NCBI GenBank assembly: GCA_964423785.1
Contig: CAYRGZ010000001.1
Span: forward strand, 1-64,000
Source of the DNA: S012-135 sp964423785
Lineage (GTDB): Bacteria > Desulfobacterota > Desulfobulbia > Desulfobulbales > S012-135
Direction: 5' to 3'
Length of the DNA: 64,000 nt
Below are positions 52,093 to 59,432 of the stretch, piece after piece. Each line of letters begins with the position of its first letter. Position 1 is the stretch's first letter. The notes under the pieces are model-generated. The model was not told where the DNA came from. It searched no databases and saw only the letters and a program-made list of their open reading frames with translations. Position numbers and translations under genes: made by a program.

Positions 52093-53667
52093 TCAGAGAA
52101 GGAGAATACCCTTTTTCCAGAGGAAGAAGGCGGCGCCCACGAGTCCGCCGGCGCTGGCGGCGAATACCACGAACCAGAGGATGCCGACCAGTCTGGCCTG
52201 GCGCTGTTCGCTCTCTGTGGCGATCAGCGGCACCGAGCAGACGATGGGCAACTCCAGGTACGATTCCAGGTCGTAGGCGTCCTTGAACGAGGTGTCGAGG
52301 GACTCGAGCCCGAAGGCGATACCGCCGCCGAGCCCGAGCCCGAGGGCAACGGCCACGGCCATGATCTTGAGCAAGTCGGGTTTGAAGGGTTTTTCCGGCA
52401 GGCGGGCCGGGTCGACGATGCGGAACTGGCTGCCCTTCTGCCGTTGTTCGATGTTTTTTATCGATTCGGCCTCGAGGCTCCGCGACACCAGTTCCTGGTA
52501 ATACTTGTTCAGTTGTTCGTAATCGCGGGTCAGGGCGGCCCATTCCGCCTCCCGGACCGGCGCGGCGGCGATCCATTGCTGATAGGTCTCGATCTGTTTG
52601 CGGATCGCGGCGGCCTCTTTCTTGAGCTGGGCCATGCTGATGTCGATGTCTTTCAGCTGCAGCTCGAGCTGGGTGAGTTGGGTGTCCGCCGGCGGGTTGG
52701 TTGGGATACCCTCCGTCTGGTCGCCGGCCGAGGGAACCAGGGCCTTGAGCTTGGCCTCCAGTGCGGCGATGGTCTTGCGGGTCCGCTTGACCTCGGGATG
52801 TTCCTCGGTGTAGCGGGCCAGAAGACCGGCGAGGTCGGCCTGGAGCCGCTCCAGTTCCCGTCGGGTCTGGGCGTAGGTCCTCGCCTGTTCATCTTCTGTG
52901 GCGGGCAAATCGGCCAGGAGGGGCTGACGGAGCAGATTTTTACGCAAGGTTATTTGCTCCTGGACCATGATCTTGGTCCGCTCCAGTTCCTGCATACTGG
53001 CCTGGATATTCTGGTAGGAGTTCTGCAGGGCGTTCAGGCGACTGATATTGGTCTGCCGCTGCTCCGGCATCTCGTTGTAGTATTTCAGCTTGTAGTCGCG
53101 CATGGCCGCTTCCTTTTCCTGCAGGGCCTTCTTGGCCATGGCGAGTTCATCCTTGATGTAGGCCGTGGTCTCCGTGGCCCGTTCCTCCCGGTAGCGCAGG
53201 TTTTCCTCGACGAACTTGGCGGCCAGCTCGTTTGCCACCCGCATCACCGTGCGGGGATCACTGCCCTGGTAGGAGACCTTGAAGGTGTCGCCCCGATCGA
53301 CCTTGATCTCGATATGCTTCGAGCGCATGATGTCGATGACGTCCTCGAGGGGCAGCTGCTGGAGGGTCTCCTGGTAGAGCCCGTACTTCTTGATGATCGC
53401 CTCCAGGTTGGTGCGGCTCAAGACCTGTTCCTGCAGGGTGGAGACGATTTCCTTGGTGCGGGAGACTACGTCCGGCGACATCTTGGCCGGGTTGATCTTC
53501 TGGCGCTGGTAGACCAGCAGAGCGGTGGCCTGGTACACCTTGGGCGTGATGGCATAGAAGGCCAGGCCGCCCGCCAGGGCGACGAGCAGGCAGGCGACGA
53601 TGGTCTTTTTCCAGCGCAGGACGATATCGAGGTAGCGTTTGATCTGTTGCTGTTGGCGCGGGTCCAT
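52093..53667 (-). CDS. Wzz/GumC-type chain-length determinant
   Basis: 524 residues. The N-terminal helix (about 20-42: KTIVACLLVALAGGLAFYAI) is followed by a large periplasmic domain with long coiled coils (about 165-300 and 330-400) and a proline-rich SRFRIVDPARLPEKPFKPDL-like segment (SQFRIVDPARLPEKPFKP) before a second helix (about 435-458). Unusually, a third hydrophobic helix closes the protein (about 497-520). No kinase domain is fused; the partner kinase follows 58 bp downstream. Confidence 0.88.
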   Translation of the reverse strand: MDPRQQQQIKRYLDIVLRWKKTIVACLLVALAGGLAFYAITPKVYQATALLVYQRQKINPAKMSPDVVSRTKEIVSTLQEQVLSRTNLEAIIKKYGLYQETLQQLPLEDVIDIMRSKHIEIKVDRGDTFKVSYQGSDPRTVMRVANELAAKFVEENLRYREERATETTAYIKDELAMAKKALQEKEAAMRDYKLKYYNEMPEQRQTNISRLNALQNSYQNIQASMQELERTKIMVQEQITLRKNLLRQPLLADLPATEDEQARTYAQTRRELERLQADLAGLLARYTEEHPEVKRTRKTIAALEAKLKALVPSAGDQTEGIPTNPPADTQLTQLELQLKDIDISMAQLKKEAAAIRKQIETYQQWIAAAPVREAEWAALTRDYEQLNKYYQELVSRSLEAESIKNIEQRQKGSQFRIVDPARLPEKPFKPDLLKIMAVAVALGLGLGGGIAFGLESLDTSFKDAYDLESYLELPIVCSVPLIATESEQRQARLVGILWFVVFAASAGGLVGAAFFLWKKGILLL

Positions 53668-53713
53668 GCTTGGTTACGGGGTGAGGGTTGGGAATGGTCG
53701 GCCGTCTGCCGGT

Positions 53714-54985
53714 CTAGCCTTTCCAGAGATCCTTGCTGAACGACACGGTTAGATAGAGCCGATGGTCAGTGTAGTCGTTGAACGGCTGGTCGGCATCCAC
53801 CTTGCGGTAGGCGTACCGCAGGCCCAGGGAGTGCCAGCGGCCCGCCTGCCAGGTGAGACCGGCCTTCCCTTCGTAGGTGGTTTCTTTCTCGGCCGGCGTT
53901 CGCTCCAGGTAATCATCCACCCGCACGGCCACCCCGGCATCTCCGGTCAGCCGCCGGGCCAGCTCCAGGTTGATGTTGCCGGTCAGGGACCAGAAGCGGG
54001 TGATGCCGTCGTTGTCGCCGTTGAATTCCTGCCCGGTGAAACCGCCCTCGCCGGTCAGGGTCAGCGATCCCTGGACCAGGGCGCGATCGAGGGACAGCCG
54101 GTAGGAGAAGGAGTCGTCATCGGTCCCGGCGGTCCGGTCGGTGGCCGACCAGCCCACCGCCGCCGTCAAGGAGGTGGTGGCCGAAATCTGCGCCTGGTAG
54201 CCGAGATGCCCCCTTGTGGTGCTGTAGTCGATACGACTGCCGTCGTAATCGGTGACGGTTCGTGACAGTTCGGCGAAGAGTTGGCGGTGGGGATCGAGGT
54301 GGTAGAAGAGACCGGCGGTGGTCTCGTGCCGGACCAAATCGTCGCCTTGATCGAAATCGCCCACGGTGTGGGCAACGGTCAACCGGCCGCTCCACTGCGG
54401 ATTCCAGCGGTAGTTCAGGACCAGGTACGGTTCGTGGCGCTGGTAGTCGCTGTCGGCAAAGGCCCGGTTGTCGAGGATCGTGTGCCGGTAGCCGACCTCC
54501 AGGCTGGTGTCGCGTTCCAGCTCCCAGGTGACGGCTAGGTCGAGGGCGTTGTGCCAGTAGGTGCGTCGCTGCCGGTTGTCGGTAAGGGTCGGCTGGCCGT
54601 CGGCGGCGAGTTCTTGTTGCGCCAGCGTGGTATCGTCCGTCTTGGTGTACGCCTCCCGGACAGCGAGCCGGATGGTACGGCTGGCGGCGAGCCCAGCCGC
54701 CGCCGACAACCGGTGTTCCATGTGCGAGTCGTCGAGGCGGTGGTTGTAAACCAGGCTCGGAGCGTACCGCAACTCCAGGGTCCGGGTCGGGGCGGAGTAT
54801 CGGAGACGTAGGAAGGGTTCCAGGGCCGTGGTCCATTCCGTGGTCTCGCTCGCCGCCGTCCGCTCGATGTTGGAGTCGAATCCCTGGCGCAGGGTGAGCC
54901 CGCCGGAGAGCACGTTCGTACCGGCGGCGGCGGGCGGAATGGTCAACAGTAGGCAGGTTGCGGCAGAGACGATCGTTTTTTTCAT
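53714..54985 (-). CDS. Outer-membrane beta-barrel protein of the exopolysaccharide system
   Basis: 423 residues. Signal peptide MKKTIVSAATCLLLTIPPAA-AG is followed by alternating amphipathic strands throughout (for example LELRYAPSLVYNHRL, TSLEVGYRHTILDNRAF), ending LYLTVSFSKDLWKG, a near-typical barrel terminus. It resembles the outer-membrane proteins accompanying Wza/Wzz genes in PEP-CTERM/GumC-like loci. ATG at 54985 gives the signal peptide directly; a longer frame to 55033 overlaps the wza-like gene. It may act as the export or anchoring pore. Confidence 0.75.
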   Translation of the reverse strand: MKKTIVSAATCLLLTIPPAAAGTNVLSGGLTLRQGFDSNIERTAASETTEWTTALEPFLRLRYSAPTRTLELRYAPSLVYNHRLDDSHMEHRLSAAAGLAASRTIRLAVREAYTKTDDTTLAQQELAADGQPTLTDNRQRRTYWHNALDLAVTWELERDTSLEVGYRHTILDNRAFADSDYQRHEPYLVLNYRWNPQWSGRLTVAHTVGDFDQGDDLVRHETTAGLFYHLDPHRQLFAELSRTVTDYDGSRIDYSTTRGHLGYQAQISATTSLTAAVGWSATDRTAGTDDDSFSYRLSLDRALVQGSLTLTGEGGFTGQEFNGDNDGITRFWSLTGNINLELARRLTGDAGVAVRVDDYLERTPAEKETTYEGKAGLTWQAGRWHSLGLRYAYRKVDADQPFNDYTDHRLYLTVSFSKDLWKG

Positions 54986-55019
54986 GGCGATTTCCAAGCG
55001 CGGCTCAAGGGAAAGGCGG

Positions 55020-55577
55020 TCATGGAACGACAATGGTGTCGCCGGGGGCCACGATCAGGTTCTGGCCCGGATTGGCACCCTTGATCACTGCTTCGTAGTT
55101 GAAGGGCAAAAGCTGCTCGCGGTCTCCGGTGCGCCGCACGATGACGATCCGGTCCTTCTTGGCCCATTCCTGGAAGCCGCCGGCCTTGGCGATGGCCTGC
55201 AGGACGGTGATCGGATAGTCGATGGCGAATTCACCCGGCTGGTTGACCATACCGATGACGTAGTAGCGGCGGCTGGTGCTCTCCACCAGGATCACCGACA
55301 CCGCCGGTTCGGTGATGTATTTCGTGAGCCGTTCCTTGATGGCGACCGCCACCTCGTCGGGGGTGCGACCGGCGGCCTGGATATCGCCCACCAGCGGCAG
55401 GGAGATCCGGCCGTCCAGGCGAACCTTGACCTGGCGAGAGAGGTCCGGCTCCTTCCAGACCTGCACCTCGATGACGTCGCCGAGGCCGATGCGGTACGGT
55501 TCAAGCGTAGTAGTCGCCGTCAAGCCCTGTGATGTAAGCAATACGAGTGCCAGCACCAAAAAAACGATTGATTTCAC
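55020..55577 (-). CDS. Polysaccharide export protein (Wza-like, short)
   Basis: 185 residues. Signal peptide MKSIVFLVLALVLLTSQGLT without a lipobox Cys, then the Poly_export domain (YRIGLGDVIEVQVWKEPDLS, VRLDGRISLPLVGDIQAAGR) and one SLBB domain (YYVIGMVNQPGEFAIDYPIT, IAPGDTIVV-type end). It lacks the second SLBB and the C-terminal helix of full Wza (about 380 residues), so it needs another outer-membrane partner, plausibly the barrel encoded next. First gene of the operon. Confidence 0.9.
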   Translation of the reverse strand: MKSIVFLVLALVLLTSQGLTATTTLEPYRIGLGDVIEVQVWKEPDLSRQVKVRLDGRISLPLVGDIQAAGRTPDEVAVAIKERLTKYITEPAVSVILVESTSRRYYVIGMVNQPGEFAIDYPITVLQAIAKAGGFQEWAKKDRIVIVRRTGDREQLLPFNYEAVIKGANPGQNLIVAPGDTIVVP

Positions 55578-55714
55578 TTTATTGCCTCCTTCGGAACGGC
55601 GAGGAGACCGGAGGGCGTTCGGAAAGCCGGATTTTTTTGTTCAAAAAAACGGAATAACGCAAATGCCCTTTGTCTCCGGATTGGTAACCCACCAGAATCA
55701 AAAAGTGGTGTCCC

Positions 55715-55743
55715 ATTATAACCCAAATCTGTTATCATGTGTC
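55715..55743 (-). promoter_or_regulatory. Candidate promoter of the exopolysaccharide operon
   Basis: On the minus strand TATAAT (plus 55715-55720) lies 17 bp after GACACA (plus 55738-55743), about 138 bp upstream of the wza-like start. The -10 is perfect, the -35 weak, suggesting activator dependence. The 232-bp divergent space also serves the TPR gene on the plus strand. Confidence 0.4.
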
Positions 55744-55809
55744 GTACTAGGGTGCAATCGGTTTGTGGGGTATCTGCGGCATGTTACTATTTTATGAGAG
55801 GGAGCAACG

Positions 55810-58095
55810 ATGGTGCAAAGAAATTTTTTCGGGAACCTGATTCTTCTCGTCGGCGTGCTCTGTCTCCTGGCTGCCTGCGCGAGTCCGGAGAAGAAGAAAC
55901 AGGCCTATTACCGTAAGGGCATCGAATACGCCGAGAAGGGGGAGATCAAGGCGGCGGTCCTGGAACTCAAAAACGCCATCCAGATCGACCCCAAGTACGC
56001 CGATGCTCGTTACCAGCTCGGCTTGCTCTACCTGCAGGCCGGTGAGCTGGGAGCCGCGCTCAAGGAACTGCAGCGGGTGGTAAGTCTCTCGCCGGACAAT
56101 GACGACGCCCGTTTGAAGCTGGCCGAGCTGTACTTCCTCGCCCGCAAGATCGACGACAGCCGCACTGAGGTGGAAAAACTCCTCGAGCGTGATCCGGACA
56201 ACGCCGCCGCCCTGTCGTTGGCCGCCAACATAGCGCTGGCCGATGGCGATACCGGCAAGGCCCGTACGATGATCGACAAGGCCATTGCCGCCGAACCCGA
56301 TACTTACCGTTTTTACCTCGTTCGCTCCCGGGTTGCCTTGGCCGAGAGTGACCCCGACGGGGCGGAGGCCGATCTGCGCAAAGCCCTTTCGTTGGCGCCC
56401 AAGGAAATGGCTGTTCACAAGGCCCTGGTGTCGTTCTATCTGCGCACCGGTGACGGCGCGGCGGCCGAGCGACAACTCCAGACGATGATCGAAACTTTTC
56501 CGGACAACCCGAGGCCCCATTTCGAACTTGCCGCTTTCTACCTGAAGAGCAAGCGCCCCGCCGATGCCGAGCGCGCCATGCTGGAAGGGGTGGCGGTGGA
56601 TCCAGACAACGCCGCCCTGTACGTCGCCCTGGCTGGTTTCTATAAGCAGCAGCGGCGGCCCGACGACGCCATCACCGCCTTTCGCCAGGCCATGGCCAAG
56701 AGTGACGATCCGGCGGTCGTTCAGGCGATGCTGGCCGACTACCTGTTCGATCTCCAGCGGTTCGAGGCGGCAAAAAAGGAAATGGAAGAAGTGTTGGCCG
56801 CCAACGCCAAACAGCCGCAGGCCAACTTGGTGAAGGCCAAATTCCTAATGCGCGAGGGTAAGAATACCGAAGCCCTGGATATCCTAACAAAATTGGTTGC
56901 CGATCAGCCGCGCTGGGGAGCGGCCCATCTGCAGAAAGCCCTTGCCCACCTCGCCCTCGGGGATACTGAGCTTTCCTACAAGGAGACCGAGGCGGCGGTA
57001 CGGACTGATCCTCGCAGTTCCAAGGCCCATACTCTGCTCGCCCACCATCTGCTTCTCAAGCGCGATTTTGCCGGCGCCAAGAAGGAGGCGGTGATCGCCT
57101 TGCAGTTGCGGCCGGACAATATCCGGGCCGCTATCACCGCCGGGAAAGCCATGCTCCAGAATAACGAGGTGGACGAGGCCCTGAAACTTTTTTCCCGCAT
57201 GGAAGAGGTCCTGCCCGACAATCTGGAGATCCTGCACTACAAGGGGGTGGCCTTGCTGGCCAAGGGACGCTTTGAGGAGGCCCGGCCCCTCTTCGAGCGC
57301 ATTCTCGGCGAAAAGCCGGCCGCCGTGCCGGCCCTGGCGGTGCTTGTCTCCTTGGATGTCAAAAACGGCGCTCGCGATCGGGCCATTGAGCGGGTTCGGC
57401 GCCAGATCGAACAGATGCCGGACATCGCCGCCTATCACCAGTTACTCGGCTCGCTGCTGGCCAAAGAAAAGCGGTACGATGAGGCCCTCGCCGCCCTGCG
57501 CCGGGCCCGCGACCTGGATCCCAACAACCCGCAATACTACATGGCCATCGCCGGCATCCTCCATACCCTTGGCCGACTGGATGCAGCCATTGCCGAATAC
57601 CAGCAGTTGACCCAGACGAAGCCGGATTTCGTGCCCGGCTGGATGGGGCTCGGTACCCTGTACGACAAGCAGGGCAACCATACTGAGGCGGCCAAGGCCT
57701 ATCGGGCCGCGTTGGACCGTGATCCCAAGTTCGCGCCGGCGGCCAACAACCTGGCCTGGTTGCTCGCCAACGAAGAGCAGCCCGATCTCGGCGAGGCACT
57801 GCGACTCGCCCTCATCGCCAAGGAGAAGCTGCCCGAAGACCCGCACATCGCCGATACCCTGGGCTGGATTCACTATATGCGCGAGGCGTACGATCTGGCC
57901 CTGTCACAGTTCACCTTGGCCACAGACAAGGAACCCGCCAATCCCACCATCCGCTACCACCTGGCCCTGGCCCTCGACAAGCTCGGCCGCAAGGACGAGG
58001 CCCGCACCGAACTCGCGCGCTGCCTTGAGCAGGAGGATGAGTTTCCGGAACGTGAGCAGGCCCGGGCGTTGCTTGCCTTCCTCGAGCACGGATGA
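55810..58095 (+). CDS. TPR-repeat lipoprotein, PEP-CTERM/exopolysaccharide system type
   Basis: 761 residues. Lipoprotein signal ending LLAAC (Cys23), then at least 18 tetratricopeptide units, for example YYRKGIEYAEKGEIKAAVLE-LKNAIQIDP near the start and WMGLGTLYDKQGNHTEAAKA near 620. It resembles the long TPR lipoproteins (PrsT-type) found beside exopolysaccharide operons with exosortase. No exosortase or PEP-CTERM protein is seen in the window. GAGAGGGAG lies upstream of the ATG. Divergent from the wza-like operon; probably a periplasmic scaffold for polymer assembly. Overlaps the next gene by ATGA. Confidence 0.85.
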   Translation: MVQRNFFGNLILLVGVLCLLAACASPEKKKQAYYRKGIEYAEKGEIKAAVLELKNAIQIDPKYADARYQLGLLYLQAGELGAALKELQRVVSLSPDNDDARLKLAELYFLARKIDDSRTEVEKLLERDPDNAAALSLAANIALADGDTGKARTMIDKAIAAEPDTYRFYLVRSRVALAESDPDGAEADLRKALSLAPKEMAVHKALVSFYLRTGDGAAAERQLQTMIETFPDNPRPHFELAAFYLKSKRPADAERAMLEGVAVDPDNAALYVALAGFYKQQRRPDDAITAFRQAMAKSDDPAVVQAMLADYLFDLQRFEAAKKEMEEVLAANAKQPQANLVKAKFLMREGKNTEALDILTKLVADQPRWGAAHLQKALAHLALGDTELSYKETEAAVRTDPRSSKAHTLLAHHLLLKRDFAGAKKEAVIALQLRPDNIRAAITAGKAMLQNNEVDEALKLFSRMEEVLPDNLEILHYKGVALLAKGRFEEARPLFERILGEKPAAVPALAVLVSLDVKNGARDRAIERVRRQIEQMPDIAAYHQLLGSLLAKEKRYDEALAALRRARDLDPNNPQYYMAIAGILHTLGRLDAAIAEYQQLTQTKPDFVPGWMGLGTLYDKQGNHTEAAKAYRAALDRDPKFAPAANNLAWLLANEEQPDLGEALRLALIAKEKLPEDPHIADTLGWIHYMREAYDLALSQFTLATDKEPANPTIRYHLALALDKLGRKDEARTELARCLEQEDEFPEREQARALLAFLEHG

Positions 58096-58760
58096 GGACC
58101 TGCGCCATTGGCGACATTCACGGTTGCCACCGGGAGTTGTGCGCCCTTCTCGAGCGGTTGACACCGCAGCGGGGGGACCGTCTCGTCTTTCTCGGGGATT
58201 TCGTGGATCGGGGCCCCCACTCCCGGCTGGTGGTGGAGGAGATCATCGGTTTGCAGCGGGCCGGTATCGAGGTCATTCCCCTCATGGGCAACCACGAGGA
58301 GGTGTTGCTCTCCTTTCTCGCCGGCCGTGACCGGGAGTTCTATCTCGCCATCGGCGGCCGCCAGACCCTGGCGAGTTATGGCTGCCGGGAGCCCTTCGAG
58401 TACGGGGCCTGCGCCGTCCGTATCCCGGATCACCATCTGGAATTTTTTCAAGGTCTTTTGCCCTACTGGCATGACGACGAGAACATCTATGTCCATGCCG
58501 GGTTGCAGCCTGGCGTCCATCTGAGCCTGCAGTCGCCCGACTGGCTGTACTGGGGAGCCGGTGGCCGCTTCCTCGCCCGGCCGTTCGATTTCGGCAAAAG
58601 AGTCATCTTCGGCCACAGCGTCCAGTCCCGCCCATTGGTGGAGCCAACCCGTATCGGCGTCGACACCGGTGCCGTCTACGGAGGGGCGCTCACCTGCCTG
58701 GTGCTGCCCTCCTTCGAGTTCATTCAGGTGCCATCGAAGAAATACTGGCCCGAGGAGTGA
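58092..58760 (+). CDS. Calcineurin-like metallophosphoesterase (serine/threonine phosphatase type)
   Basis: 222 residues with all PPP-type metal motifs: GDIHGC (7-12), GDFVDRG, GNHE, a late YVHAGLQPG and FGHS. It resembles small bacterial PrpE/ApaH-like phosphatases. ATGA overlap with the TPR gene implies co-expression; a role in reversing the BY-kinase or another phosphoprotein of the exopolysaccharide system is possible but unproven (PPP enzymes usually act on Ser/Thr or dinucleotides). Confidence 0.85.
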   Translation: MRTCAIGDIHGCHRELCALLERLTPQRGDRLVFLGDFVDRGPHSRLVVEEIIGLQRAGIEVIPLMGNHEEVLLSFLAGRDREFYLAIGGRQTLASYGCREPFEYGACAVRIPDHHLEFFQGLLPYWHDDENIYVHAGLQPGVHLSLQSPDWLYWGAGGRFLARPFDFGKRVIFGHSVQSRPLVEPTRIGVDTGAVYGGALTCLVLPSFEFIQVPSKKYWPEE

Positions 58761-58808
58761 GCGCAACCGGCCGCGATGTGCGCGTGGATCTCCTCTTTGG
58801 ACGGGTCG

Positions 58809-59432
58809 CTAGCCCAGCAGCAGGTTGTTGGCAAACGAGATGATCGGCATGATCAGTCGCGGCAGGATGCCGGTAAAGAACAGGGCCAGCAGGATGAGGA
58901 AGCCGAATGGCTCCAGCTTGGCGAATTGGTGCGCCTGGCGGGGCGGCAACAGGCCGGCGAGGATTTTGCTCCCGTCCAGGGGCGGGATGGGAACCAGGTT
59001 GAAGACCGCCAGCATGATGTTGATCCACACTCCGGCAACCAGCATCTTGAGCAGCGGCCAGAGCAGGAAGGCAGGCAGCAGGCCGCCGACGAACAAAAGC
59101 AACTTGGCGATCACGGCGCAGGCCACGGCGAGGACGAGATTGGCCACCGGTCCGGCCAGGGAGACATACAGCATCATGCGGACGGGGTCCGCAAAGTAGC
59201 GGGGATCCACCGGTACCGGCTTGGCCCAGCCGATTTTCATGATCACGAAGGCAAGGGCCCCCAGGGGATCGATGTGCTTCAGGGGGTTGAGGGTCAACCG
59301 GCCCAGGCGCTTGGCGGTTGGGTCTCCGAAGCGGTAGGCGACGTAGCCGTGCGCCACCTCGTGGACGGTGAGGGCAAAAAGAAAGGGCGGTGCGAAGATG
59401 GCGATTTCCTGCACCAGGTGATGGATGTTCAT
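58809..59432 (-). CDS. Site-2-protease-like M50 family metalloprotease
   Basis: 207 residues, about six helices. Zinc motif HEVAH (24-28) lies in the first helix and the third ligand in NLVPIPPLDGSKILAGLLP (about 147-165). This minimal form lacks PDZ and CBS domains and is often encoded next to the tRNA nucleotidyltransferase. The start overlaps the stop of the upstream gene (ATGA). The substrate is unknown; such rhomboid-like short M50 proteases cleave membrane proteins within the bilayer. Confidence 0.88.
   Translation of the reverse strand: MNIHHLVQEIAIFAPPFLFALTVHEVAHGYVAYRFGDPTAKRLGRLTLNPLKHIDPLGALAFVIMKIGWAKPVPVDPRYFADPVRMMLYVSLAGPVANLVLAVACAVIAKLLLFVGGLLPAFLLWPLLKMLVAGVWINIMLAVFNLVPIPPLDGSKILAGLLPPRQAHQFAKLEPFGFLILLALFFTGILPRLIMPIISFANNLLLG

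Noticed and set aside
55578..55809. Sigma-54 promoter for the exopolysaccharide operon
   Set aside because: No GG/GC -24/-12 pair with correct spacing was found; a sigma-70-like -10 is present instead.
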